The notes: generated by a model not told the origin, from the sequence alone. A stretch of DNA of 64,000 bases from Bacillus xiapuensis (GCF_002797355.1 NZ_KZ454940.1:310001-374000); one strand, 5' to 3'; positions 26,143-34,893 are shown, counted from the stretch's first letter. Numbers and translations: made by a program.

Positions 26143-27003
26143 CTATTCTTTCACAATATGCGTCCAGCCATCTTCTTGGTAGACTCTTTTTTCTTTCATC
26201 AGCTTGCCGAGCGCGCGTTTGAAAGCGCCCTTGCTTAAACCAAAGCGCTTTTGAATTTCTTCCGGAAAGCTCTTATCGCCATAAGGCATGGAGCCGCCGC
26301 GATGGACGAGATATTCATAAATTTCTTCTGCATCGTCCTTCTGTACTTCATGGCGGCGGCCGAGAAGTGAAATGTTGACGGATCCATCCTCTTTGACGTC
26401 AATAATCCGGCCATCGACTTTTTGTCCAAGGCGCGGCTCTTCTTGCCGCTGCGAATAATGGACAAAGCCGCGATAGCCTTCTGCCGTGATCACAAAAGTG
26501 CCCGCTTTGGCAGCGCGATACACAATCCCGGTAACATCTTTGTTATAATCTTTTTTCGTCGCTTTCGTAAACTGCTCCTGCATCACTTCTTCTGTCGCCG
26601 GTTTAGCAAACAGGCGGCCGCGGCGGTCGAGCTTCAACGTACAATACAATCTGTCGCCAACAATCGGGCGCACCGAATACAGAAACGGCAAGTCATCCTC
26701 GGACACAAGAATATCTTTCGTGATGCCGATCGATACGAATACGCCCAGCTTTTCTTCCACGCCAACGACTTCCACCCATCCGTACTGCCCCAGCGTAATC
26801 ATCGGCTTCACCATCGTAGCAGCAAGGCGGCCTTGATGATCTTGGAACAAAAACACCTCCGCCGGCTCATCCGGATCGAACTCCTCTGTTATTTGCGAAT
26901 GATGCAAAAGAACCGTTTCTTCTCCATCGGTCAAAAACCAGCCAAACGGCGCTTCATTCTTAACCTCTAGCGTTCTCACAGTTCCAGCTTGTAAATGAGA
27001 CAT
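26143..27003 (-). CDS. cvfB: CvfB-type S1 RNA-binding protein
   Basis: 286 aa from the ATG at 27003 (AAGGA ~10 nt before; the longer frame to 27123 runs through the promoter). Tandem S1-like RNA-binding domains (~1-210; e.g. GWVEVVGVEEKLGVFVSIGI and GFVHYSQ) and a C-terminal winged helix (~220-286; IQKRFGLSKGAFKRALGKLM). Family members are S. aureus CvfB and B. subtilis YitL, regulators of virulence or translation. Its first 56 coding nt and promoter are duplicated at 34535-34704 on the far side of the island. Confidence 0.9.
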   Translation of the reverse strand: MSHLQAGTVRTLEVKNEAPFGWFLTDGEETVLLHHSQITEEFDPDEPAEVFLFQDHQGRLAATMVKPMITLGQYGWVEVVGVEEKLGVFVSIGITKDILVSEDDLPFLYSVRPIVGDRLYCTLKLDRRGRLFAKPATEEVMQEQFTKATKKDYNKDVTGIVYRAAKAGTFVITAEGYRGFVHYSQRQEEPRLGQKVDGRIIDVKEDGSVNISLLGRRHEVQKDDAEEIYEYLVHRGGSMPYGDKSFPEEIQKRFGLSKGAFKRALGKLMKEKRVYQEDGWTHIVKE

Positions 27004-27117
27004 ATATGTGAAATCCTTCTTTCTTTTATATTTAGTAACCAATTTCCCCGAATTGCTTCTAATTATAACAGGAATCCGCAATCTCTGCGGCAATTTGCCG
27101 TTTATTCTGCCGCCATT
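26948..27117. repeat. Direct repeat DR1 (island left end)
   Basis: 170 bp covering the first 56 nt of cvfB plus 114 nt upstream. 168 of 170 bases match DR2 at 34535-34704 in the same orientation; both mismatches lie in the first 15 nt. Confidence 0.95.
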
Positions 27118-27162
27118 GTTCAATCTTCATTTCAGTTGATATTCGCAATGTTTCTTGGTTCA

Positions 27163-27273
27163 TCATTTTTCATCCGCTTTAAAGTATTCAACACCGCCGG
27201 TAAAGCCGTGGTCGTTGTTGGTGCTTTTATGATTATCAATCGCAGACTTTTGCTTGCGCTTTTTTCGCTTGTC
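27163..27273 (-). pseudogene. Possible remnant of a small basic gene
   Basis: A 36-codon open frame ends at TGA (27163) and reads RKKRKQKSAIDNHK ... VEYFKADEK. It is GC-richer than the island and looks coding. It has no start codon: AAAAGGAG lies upstream at ~27279-27286, but the nearby ATG (27277) is in another frame. It may be the 5'-decayed upstream neighbour of cvfB in the donor. Confidence 0.35.
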
Positions 27274-27327
27274 TCATACTCCTTTTATAAAGCTTTTAAG
27301 CGGGCTGTCTCATAAGTCCCCTTTATC

Positions 27328-27993
27328 TCATAGATTCACATTAATAATTCCCATCCGCACCGCCTCGGCTAAGGCTTCTGATCGGGAGTTGACTTTAAAT
27401 TTCTTGTAGATTTTCGTTAAATTATATTCAACTGCACGGACACTCATAAACAATTCTTCAGCAATTTCTTTATTCCCTCTTCCTTTTGAAATACCTTCAA
27501 GTATCTCCACCTCTTTTTGAGTAACAGAAATATTTGCTGGTTTCTTTTTGTTGGAGTTTGTTGTTTGAATCGTAACATCCGAAAGTCTTAATTGACTTAA
27601 TAATGATATAGGAATAAGCGTGTACCCATGTAATACAGCTTGTATAGCCATCAAAAGTTCCTGTTTAGAAGCAGATTTACTAATAATTCCACTGACCCCG
27701 GAGTCAATTAATAAATTAAATTGAGAAGTATAATCAAACCCTGTATAAAGAATGATTTTTGCATCTTTATGAAATTTAAAAATCTTTGGGGCCAACTCAA
27801 GTCCAGAGCAATCAGGCATATTCATATCTAATAAGTAAACATCAAAAGGCTTTTCTCGGCTCATATTGATAACGTCATCAATAGACATAAGATAGGTAAC
27901 ATCAAACTCTTTTTCCTGCTCAATCATATTCTTCGTTCCTTCACCCACCAATTGGTGGTCATCTACAATTAAAACGCGTGTCAACTTTATCAC
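27328..27993 (-). CDS. ComA-like LuxR-family response regulator
   Basis: 221 aa. Receiver domain (~5-120) with acidic pocket VDDH, phospho-acceptor Asp in LLDMNMPD (~57) and Lys in ISKSAS; C-terminal LuxR/NarL helix-turn-helix (~150-215) with GRGNKEIAEELFMSVRAVEY. The receiver and HTH resemble B. subtilis ComA, which activates quorum-sensing genes. Overlaps the kinase gene by 4 nt (ATGA), so the pair is co-translated. Predicted to bind the two TTGCGG-type sites in this island. Confidence 0.88.
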   Translation of the reverse strand: MIKLTRVLIVDDHQLVGEGTKNMIEQEKEFDVTYLMSIDDVINMSREKPFDVYLLDMNMPDCSGLELAPKIFKFHKDAKIILYTGFDYTSQFNLLIDSGVSGIISKSASKQELLMAIQAVLHGYTLIPISLLSQLRLSDVTIQTTNSNKKKPANISVTQKEVEILEGISKGRGNKEIAEELFMSVRAVEYNLTKIYKKFKVNSRSEALAEAVRMGIINVNL

Positions 27994-30373
27994 CTCGGTA
28001 TTGTAATATAAACTTGTAAGCCTTTCCCCTTGCTAGTGATAAACTCCACTTTCCCATTTAAGCTGAGGATCCGCTCTTTTAAACCAGATAATCCCATATG
28101 ATTCTTTTTAGTAGGTGGTGATTTTATATCAAACCCTTTCCCATTATCACGGTAGTCAATAAAAATCGTTTGATCATCTTCCCACATACTGACGGATACA
28201 CGGGTAGCTTCCGAATGTTTATCAGCGTTATTAAGGAGTTCTTGAAAGACGCGATAGATTGATAATGTTGTATTATAATCCTCAAATGTAACTGAAATAT
28301 TATCAAACTGATAATCAAGATGATATTTAACTCGCATTTGGATCTGGGAAAATAATTCGTTCAATGATTTAATAAGTCCACCCTCTAATAAGAGGTTGGG
28401 TCTTAATTCATTACAAGTACTGCGAATTTGTTTAATAACATCAACCATCCCATTTTTGATTTTTACTAATTGCTCTTGTACATCACTTGGGATGTCTTGA
28501 TTTTCTTGAATTACATTTTCCAATTTTCGATACCAAACAATCTGATCCTGCAAGGCGGAATCATGCAAATCTGAAGCCAACCGTCTTCGTTCTCTTTCAG
28601 CCAATTGAAATAAAAATCGCGATAATGAAACAGATGCAGGGTGATCCCCAATGTTCGGCTTTTGCAATGACTGGATTAAGTTATTAACAGCATGTAAGTT
28701 CTCGTAAACAAGGCGAACATATTTTACGATAGTAATCATCCAAGTTTTTTCATTGATATTAAAGCTTGTTTGGTTCCTTTTATGGCCTATCCAAACATAG
28801 ATCATTTTTTGATCCTTATGATAAAGCCGGATTCCAAGTGAATCTTTAAGTTCCATTAAATCCCCATTCGTATCGCTTTGAATTAGCCATTCTTGATGTT
28901 TACGAAGGGTAAACTGATCATTATCACCGTGAACTACCCTTGTAGTATATTGGGACGTTTCCGAATCATATTCAACAAAGGTAATGATTGAGGGATTTAA
29001 AACAGAGACTACTTCTTTCACTAAAAGTCTATCTAATTCCTCTTCCTTCATAACGGCAGATAATTTTTGGGTAAACTGTTCAATGTTTTGGGTTAAATTT
29101 GTTTTATCCCTGAAGAGTTGATTTCGAAAAGAATAATCAACCTTTTCCTTCAGCAGTAAAAAGATAATATTTAACGTAAGTATTAAGAAAAAATTCTGTA
29201 GAAAACGGCTATATACATTACTCTCATGATTGACCGTTCCACTGACCACGAAAGAAATAATAATCGTTGGTATCAAGGATAAAACGGTATAATATCGAAT
29301 CCGATTCAAAATAAAATTAATATCCAACAGCTGCTTTGTTAAGATCAAATAAGAATAACCTATTGGAATGGCAAAAAGAAACAAAGCTGCCACATCATCT
29401 GGTAAATATGGCAGTCCTATTATATAAGGAATGGCATGAAAAAAATAAAAGGAACAAACGCAACAGTTGGAATTACTAACATCCATTTTAGAAAAGGTTC
29501 ATGTAAAGAATCCCGCTTTTTTATGTATATATAAATTAAAAGTCCAATGGAATAAACGATATTAAAAGAAAAGTAGATCAGCATTAAATTGTCCGTAAAT
29601 AAACCTGATAATTCCTTAATAATCAAGCTATATAAATTGAGCAAAATAATTAGAATAGCAAGGATGATATTGATTGTTAACATAACTTTGGGCTTTTTTT
29701 GAATAAACCCCTTCTCCAAAAAGGTCGAATATACAAAGCAAAAAAAGCTAAGTGCTCCAAGTTGAAAAGAAAAGATTAAAATGAGATCAGCAACAAAATC
29801 CCTATGCGTTGCATTTGATGATAAAAAGCTGAGAGATGCTAACATCATAAAACCTAGCATAAAGTTAGCTGTTGCATTTTTTTTCTGAAAAATTAAAACC
29901 GATAAAAGCAACGTTAGGATTGAAAAAACACCTGGTATATAGAGTTCCTGCAAAAAATCTGAAACCTTTTTATCCGGTGCCATGAAGCGGATTACTTTAT
30001 CATTATGTTCAACTGTTAAATCATCAGCATATTTAAGCGTATTCTGAACACCAGTCCCTTTTAATTCCTTCCCATCAATCTTTTTAATAATATCTCCCTT
30101 TTTAATATCTGTATTGTTCACCCAACCATTCTTGTTGATATGCTCAACAATAAAATTTTGGTGTTGATCTATGGATATTGTTACTCCACTAAAGGGACGT
30201 ACCATCTGTGCAATCAAATACGTGTGTAAGGCTATATATACAATGAAGATAAAAATAGCCATGACTCTTCTAATTTTTATAACCATGCCTTCTTGTGTTC
30301 CTTCCAAAAAATTACAAATATACTTTGCGGTCATTACAAACTCGTTTTCGGTAATTACACCCAAGTTATCCAT
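27990..30373 (-). pseudogene. ComP-like sensor histidine kinase, split by a frameshift
   Basis: Two frames together make one ~780-aa ComP-type kinase. The N-terminal piece (29420-30373, 317 aa) has a first membrane helix, an extracellular loop with a PDZ-like segment (NNTDIKKGDIIKKIDGKEL) and more helices. The C-terminal piece has further helices, a GAF-like region, HisKA_3 with DLHDSALQDQ and an HATPase with DNGKGFD. The frame breaks at a run of seven T (minus strand, about 29439-29445): eight or five T would restore it. Minus-one ribosomal slippage at T-TTT-TTC would also join the frames. The true start is uncertain; no good ribosome site precedes 30373, 30334 or 30286. Confidence 0.8.
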
Positions 30374-30379
30374 TATAAT
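30325..30379 (+). promoter_or_regulatory. ComA-like activated promoter of the ComX-like gene (P1)
   Basis: TTGCGG (30325-30330), 15 nt, TTTCGG (30346-30351), 22 nt, TATAAT (30374-30379). Half-sites resemble the TTGCGG/TTTCGG recognition elements of ComA, here 21 bp (two turns) apart in direct orientation. Confidence 0.6.
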
Positions 30380-30411
30380 GAAATCATAAAATATGAAAGG
30401 TGCGATAAATG

Positions 30412-30576
30412 ATGGTTATGGAAATCGTTGAACTATTAATAGCAAATCCAAATATTCAAGAGTGGAGTCAATCAAGCACACAACTTCTTAAAGAATTTAC
30501 AAGTTCAGAAATAAAACCATCTCCCCTTTTAATCCATCCTCGATCTTATTATGGTTCCTTCAGTTCAACCGCATAA
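30412..30576 (+). CDS. ComX-like pheromone precursor (54 aa)
   Basis: Starts at ATG 30412 with GAAAGGTG 9 nt before; the third codon is also ATG. The N-terminal part (MEIVELLIANPNIQEW) has the ComX-family pattern EIV-x2-L-x2-NP. The C-terminal part, where the mature pheromone lies, ends HPRSYYGSFSSTA. ComX peptides are prenylated on a Trp near the C-terminus by ComQ; here the only Trp is in the N-terminal half and no comQ is present. It is divergent from the ComP-like kinase. The identity rests on the N-terminal pattern and position, so moderate. Confidence 0.6.
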   Translation: MVMEIVELLIANPNIQEWSQSSTQLLKEFTSSEIKPSPLLIHPRSYYGSFSSTA

Positions 30577-30753
30577 ATTGGAAGAAAAATCCCTTATTTT
30601 ATATATTTCGACATTAGGATTATTTTCCCTTTAAAGTTTTTTGTAAAGTAATTCCTAAGAATATGGGTACCTATAAGACCTTTATTTGCTGCTTTTTATC
30701 CAAATACTCCTGGTCGGAAACTGCAGTTTTTTGAGTGTTTTAACAAACAAATA

Positions 30754-30808
30754 TTGCGGTTTTCCCTGTTTGGTTGGCGGTTAATACTTGCTGTTATCAA
30801 GATATGAT
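30754..30808 (+). promoter_or_regulatory. ComA-like activated promoter of the exporter operon (P2)
   Basis: TTGCGG (30754-30759), 15 nt, TGGCGG (30775-30780), 22 nt, TATGAT (30803-30808). Spacing is identical to P1. Transcription should start near 30815, right at the edge of the protease fragment. Confidence 0.6.
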
Positions 30809-30820
30809 GTTAGTAAGTAA

Positions 30821-31765
30821 AATCACAATATAAAAATTGGAATCGTTGATAGTGGGGTAGATATTCATCACCCAGACCTTAAACACAATATCATCAGTCC
30901 AGGAAAATCCCTTGTCCCAGGCGTTTCCTCCATGGTAGATGAAATTGGTCATGGAACGATGGCAGCCGGATCGATAGCAGCTAATGGAAATATTACAGGG
31001 GTATCTCCAGAGGTCGGCATTGTCCCATACAAGGTATTTCAAGGATATTCCGCTGACTCCAGCTGGATCATTAAAGGCATTATTGATGCTGCCAACGATG
31101 ATATGGACATCATTAACCTAAGCTTAGGAACGTACAAGTCGCTAAAAAATAAGGAAGACCGTGCAACCTATCTTTCCTATATGCGTGCCATTGATTATGC
31201 CAATAAAAAAGGAAGCTTGCTAGTAGCTTCATCTGGTACAGATGGATATGACTTAACAACCCCTAAGAAACTTGCTGAACAAATGGGATTGAAAAACGAT
31301 CTTCAGCTTCATATGCCTGGTGGATTACCGAATGTAGTTACTGTATCCGCAACCAATCTGAATGATCAACTAGCCTACTATTCTAATTATGGAACCAATG
31401 TTGATATTGCAGCTCCGGCTGGAGACTATGGACCAAACTTTGCAGATCAACAGAAAGTAGAATTGGAATATATGACGATCACAACTCATCCTACTACACT
31501 ACCGCAATCCGAACTTAGTCAATACATGGGATTTGCACATGGTTATGAATTTATGATTGGCACAAGCTTAGCAGTACCTAAAGTTTCAGCTACAGCAGTC
31601 CTAATCATAGCTGAATATCAAGAGAAATATGGGAAAAAGCCATCTCCACATGTAATTAAAAGATACCTTTATGGCGGAACTGTTCAAGGAAACGGAACCA
31701 CAAGACAATTAGGAAATGGAATTGTAAATGCTAAAAACTCTTTAGATCTTGTAAATAAACGATAA
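30821..31765 (+). pseudogene. Truncated lantibiotic-type subtilase (LanP-like)
   Basis: The frame is open from 30821 after a TAA and begins inside the catalytic domain. Present are Asp (IVDSGVDIHHPDL), His (GHGTMAAGS) and Ser (MIGTSLAVPKVSATAV), the last segment resembling LanP leader peptidases. The oxyanion Asn is replaced: SSGTDG where SSGND or AAGND is usual. Signal peptide and propeptide are absent, and no ATG/GTG/TTG precedes the catalytic Asp in frame; the first ATG (30932) would lose it. Most likely non-functional, but still inside the transcript of the exporter genes. Confidence 0.75.
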
Positions 31766-31779
31766 CGGAGGAAAACAAA

Positions 31780-31857
31780 ATGAAAATGAAATCTTTATTA
31801 ATGACAGCTTTAGGTGTGCTGATAGGTGCCGCAATTATTTACTTCATTAAGAACTAA
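31780..31857 (+). CDS. 25-aa hydrophobic peptide
   Basis: Encodes MKMKSLLMTALGVLIGAAII followed by YFIKN. CGGAGG is 8 nt before the ATG. One membrane-spanning helix with Lys at both ends. Lies 15 nt after the protease stop and 16 nt before the ABC ATPase, so it is in the operon. Could be an immunity peptide, a toxin-like peptide or an exporter subunit; unknown. Confidence 0.6.
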   Translation: MKMKSLLMTALGVLIGAAIIYFIKN

Positions 31858-31872
31858 GAAAGGATGTATAAA

Positions 31873-32763
31873 ATGGCCTTTGAAATCCAAGGATTAAATA
31901 AATCATTTGGAAATTATCAAGCTGTGAATAATTTAAATATTAAACTTGAAGAAGGAAATATTTTGGGAATGCTTGGACGAAATGGGGCTGGAAAAACCAC
32001 AACCATTCGAATGATTCTAGATATTATTAAGCCGGATAGTGGCTCTATTCTCTGGAATGGGCGTCCATTGTCCAAAAAAGAGTTATTGATCGGCTATCTT
32101 CCCGAGGAAAGAGGCCTTTATCCAAAGATGAATGTCGTAGAACAATTGGTATTTCTAGCTAGATTAGAGGGTATTCCTTCAAAAATTGCGAAAAAACAGG
32201 CATTGAACTGGTTAGAAAGATTGGAAATGACCCCTTATGTTAAAAAGAAAACAGAAGAACTATCGAAGGGAAATCAACAGAAGGTTCAGCTAATTAGCTG
32301 CTTAATCCATGATCCGGATTTCATCATTTTAGATGAACCATTCAGTGGCTTAGACCCTGTAAACGCTGAAATGCTAAAGGATGTAGTCAAGGACCTAATA
32401 AAGAAGCGAAAAACAATCATATTTTGCAGTCATCAAATGGATAGTGTTGAGACCTTCTGCGAAGAAATATGCATCATGAAAAACGGAATCAAGGTATTGT
32501 CAGGATCCTTATCTGAAATCAAAAAAAGCTATGGATATCGTTATTTAGATGTACAGTCTGATGAAGATCTAGAGCCAGTTTTAGCCCAGAAAGATTATCG
32601 ATACAAACGAAATAACCAGGGCTACTCCATTAAACTGACGAAAGATCAGGCACCTCTGAAGCTTATACAGGAAATTGATCAACTATATGGAGTACGAAGC
32701 CTTTACCTAAGGGAGCCTAGCCTACATCAAATATTCATCGAAAAAACGGGGGCGAAAATATGA
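31873..32763 (+). CDS. ABC transporter ATP-binding protein (NatA-like)
   Basis: 296 aa from ATG 31873 (AAAGG 9 nt before; the ATG at 31864 is too close). Walker A GRNGAGKTT, signature LSKGNQQKV, Walker B FIILDEPFSGLDP, H-loop CSHQM, then a C-terminal ~80-residue extension (DUF4162-like) common in NatA and antibiotic-export ATPases. Overlaps the permease by 4 nt. Powers the adjacent permease, possibly for peptide export or self-immunity. Confidence 0.9.
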   Translation: MAFEIQGLNKSFGNYQAVNNLNIKLEEGNILGMLGRNGAGKTTTIRMILDIIKPDSGSILWNGRPLSKKELLIGYLPEERGLYPKMNVVEQLVFLARLEGIPSKIAKKQALNWLERLEMTPYVKKKTEELSKGNQQKVQLISCLIHDPDFIILDEPFSGLDPVNAEMLKDVVKDLIKKRKTIIFCSHQMDSVETFCEEICIMKNGIKVLSGSLSEIKKSYGYRYLDVQSDEDLEPVLAQKDYRYKRNNQGYSIKLTKDQAPLKLIQEIDQLYGVRSLYLREPSLHQIFIEKTGAKI

Positions 32764-33977
32764 GAAGCTTTGGGATCATACTGCAACAGACCTATCTTCA
32801 AGCTATACGATCTAAGCCGTATGTATGGATAACCATTGTGTTGATTTTCATTGGAGCTTTCATCTTAGCTCTCCCAAGTATAATGGAGAAATTCTCAGAC
32901 AAAGAGGAAGCTGGAAATTTTGTTTTAATTACGAATGATGATTTCCAAATGAGTCAGCAACAATTGGATACCTTCCCATCAGATCATCTCTTTAAACTGG
33001 GCGATAGCTCGAATGTTGAAAGTTATAAAGAAAAGATTATTAATAACAAACTTGATGGATTGTTTGTTTTAAAGAATGGAGCGAATCCATCATCCATCCA
33101 ATTAGATTATTATATGGAAAAGGATGATCCTTTACTTGTTCAAAATATGAAAGCTTTTGTGCAAAATTTTCACTTCCAACAAATTATTACTGAGAAAAAT
33201 ATAGATCAGGACGTAGCAAATATGCTTTCGGTTCAAATTGAACCAACAATGCAGCCATTAAGGGATACAGACACCCATTCATTTCTTATGATTTATTTAT
33301 TAATCAGTATAATGTTCTTGGCCATTACCACCTATGGAAATAATGTGGCAACAGCGATCACATCAGAGAAATCATCGAGGGTGATGGAAGTCATGATTAC
33401 AAAAATCTCTCCAGTTCCGATGATGTTTGGAAAAATCCTCGGTATCGGTCTAGCAAGCTTGACACAGCTGTTCATATTCTTCGCCAGTACGATCATGATG
33501 GCGAGAATGGAAATTTTCAAAATTAAAGAAGGCAGTATTGCCGATACATTGATGAATATGCTGACTGTTTCTTATACCCTTTACTTTTTACTAATCTTTA
33601 TCCTTGGCTACTTTATTTACGCAGCACTCTTTGCGGTCATTGGATCGATGGCAAGTCGGCCAGAAGAGTTATCCAGTAGTACATTACCGATTACCATTAT
33701 TTTAATGGCAAGTTTATTAGTAGAAATGATCTTTGTTATAGATCATCCAGAAGGATTAACAGCGAAAATCACATCGTATATTCCATTTACAGCTCCCATT
33801 AGTTTAATGGTTAGAATCGTAAACGAGGTGGTTTCACCGTTAGAAATTGTGCTGTCGATCGGGTCCATGCTAGTGAGCATCGCACTCTTCTCCTTATTAG
33901 CAGCGAAAATCTACCCGAAAGGCATTCTCAAAACCGATAAGCGATTAACATTTGGTCAACTAATTAAAAGTCATTAG
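32760..33977 (+). CDS. ABC-2 type permease (NatB-like)
   Basis: 405 aa. One N-terminal helix (~22-42), a ~140-residue external domain, then five or six C-terminal helices, the NatB/ABC-2 layout. The conserved ATAITSEKSSRVMEVMITKISP coupling segment follows the second helix. ATGA overlap with the ATPase gene. In NatAB and related systems such permeases expel sodium, peptides or antibiotics; here the flanking small peptides point to peptide export or immunity (inference). Confidence 0.88.
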   Translation: MRSFGIILQQTYLQAIRSKPYVWITIVLIFIGAFILALPSIMEKFSDKEEAGNFVLITNDDFQMSQQQLDTFPSDHLFKLGDSSNVESYKEKIINNKLDGLFVLKNGANPSSIQLDYYMEKDDPLLVQNMKAFVQNFHFQQIITEKNIDQDVANMLSVQIEPTMQPLRDTDTHSFLMIYLLISIMFLAITTYGNNVATAITSEKSSRVMEVMITKISPVPMMFGKILGIGLASLTQLFIFFASTIMMARMEIFKIKEGSIADTLMNMLTVSYTLYFLLIFILGYFIYAALFAVIGSMASRPEELSSSTLPITIILMASLLVEMIFVIDHPEGLTAKITSYIPFTAPISLMVRIVNEVVSPLEIVLSIGSMLVSIALFSLLAAKIYPKGILKTDKRLTFGQLIKSH

Positions 33978-33996
33978 TGTGAGGAGGAATCAAAAA

Positions 33997-34179
33997 ATGA
34001 AATTGTTTTTTCAATCGAGACGAAAAAAATTGCGGGGCCAAAATGCACACAACCACTCATCTCTGAAAGAATTAACTGTTGATGAAATGAAGCTCATTCA
34101 AGGGGCATCAAATGATAAGAACGAAAGCCTATACCGCTCCTATACCTTAGCTACAGAACATAAGCGAATGTTGCCGTGA
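33997..34179 (+). CDS. 60-aa peptide with double-glycine-like leader
   Basis: GAGGAGG lies 9 nt before the ATG. The basic N-terminus (FFQSRRKKLRG) is followed by LKELTVDEMKLIQGAS, the pattern of bacteriocin and pheromone leaders (L--EL---EM--I-GG/GA). Cutting after GA would release a 23-residue core, starting SNDKNESLYRS and ending EHKRMLP. No Cys, so not a lantibiotic. Last gene of the operon, before a terminator. No dedicated C39 peptidase transporter is seen. Confidence 0.65.
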   Translation: MKLFFQSRRKKLRGQNAHNHSSLKELTVDEMKLIQGASNDKNESLYRSYTLATEHKRMLP

Positions 34180-34181
34180 GT

Positions 34182-34209
34182 AAAAAAGCCTGGACTCCCA
34201 GGCTTTTTG
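34182..34209 (+). terminator. Terminator of the island operon
   Basis: AAAAAGCCTGG/CCCAGGCTTTTT stem with a 3-nt loop, 3 nt after the peptide stop. Confidence 0.9.
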
Positions 34210-34534
34210 ATTTTACTTTAATTTAGATAATTTCATTTTATTTTCTACTGTTGATTACTTTTTCATAGGCAACTTTACTTGCCAAATTGCTTTTATCGTA
34301 TAAATGGGGCATGAAATGACGTGCAGGTGCCTGTCCCATTTTTAATGATAGGTTTCTGGAAAAAATGGACCTAACAGGAGCGGACATGTGATATAAACCT
34401 CACTAAAGGATGATAGGAGTAGATCCGAGCAATCGCTTTTTGAGCTAACGAAGCAGTATAAAATAGGGAAGGCAGATGATGGATAACCAATACTTTGTAG
34501 GCTGGGGGCACTGGCGTTGATAACTTATACATAT
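34210..34534. other. Island right-end noncoding stretch
   Basis: No complete gene. A short plus-strand frame near 34411-34483 reads RSRSEQSLFELTKQYKIGKA and ends soon after, perhaps a gene fragment. Nothing else supported. Confidence 0.3.
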
Positions 34535-34704
34535 GGCGTTTCATTCTTCACCTCTAGCGTTCTCACAGTTCCAGCTTGTAAATGAGACATATATGTGAAA
34601 TCCTTCTTTCTTTTATATTTAGTAACCAATTTCCCCGAATTGCTTCTAATTATAACAGGAATCCGCAATCTCTGCGGCAATTTGCCGTTTATTCTGCCGC
34701 CATT
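34535..34704. repeat. Direct repeat DR2 (island right end)
   Basis: Copy of 26948-27117. Holds the first 56 nt of cvfB (minus strand) as a stub and the upstream region; beyond it stands the small gene at 34747. Confidence 0.95.
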
Positions 34705-34746
34705 TCGGGAAAAACAACAATAGCAGAATATAAAGGTGGGAAAGAG

Positions 34747-34857
34747 ATGAAAGGTCCAAGCAAACTCAAATCGCTTTTTAAGCTGGCCGTGAAATACGGC
34801 CCTGTGATCTACCCGATCATCAAAAAATTTCTTTCAAAACGCAAAAAAACTGCCTAA
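34747..34857 (+). CDS. 36-aa cationic small protein
   Basis: ATG preceded by AAAGGTGG at 7 nt. Reads MKGPSKLKSLFKLAVKYGPV then IYPIIKKFLSKRKKTA, a Lys-rich amphipathic helix. It is probably the original divergent neighbour of cvfB before the island inserted. Function unknown; short conserved-looking proteins of this kind are common in Bacillus. Confidence 0.6.
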   Translation: MKGPSKLKSLFKLAVKYGPVIYPIIKKFLSKRKKTA

Positions 34858-34861
34858 CTCC

Positions 34862-34893
34862 ACACCTCCCAGTCTTCGTGCTGGGAGGTGCTG
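34862..34893 (+). terminator. Hairpin after the 36-aa gene
   Basis: CACCTCCCAG/CTGGGAGGTG with an 8-nt loop; weak T tract (CTGTT). Confidence 0.65.

Larger units (their letters stand above)
27118..34534. mobile_element. AT-rich acquired island between direct repeats
   Basis: 7.4 kb lying exactly between DR1 and DR2, markedly AT-richer than both flanks. It holds a ComX/ComP/ComA-like set, a protease fragment, an ABC exporter and small peptide genes. No integrase or transposase is visible. The layout fits single-crossover (Campbell-type) integration of a circle that carried the 170-bp segment. Confidence 0.75.

Noticed and set aside
27148-27315. 55-aa plus-strand hydrophobic frame near DR1
   Set aside because: No ribosome site, and codon pattern favours the opposite strand.
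30932-31765. Intact 277-aa protease starting at ATG 30932
   Set aside because: Would lack the catalytic Asp, which is encoded upstream in the same frame.
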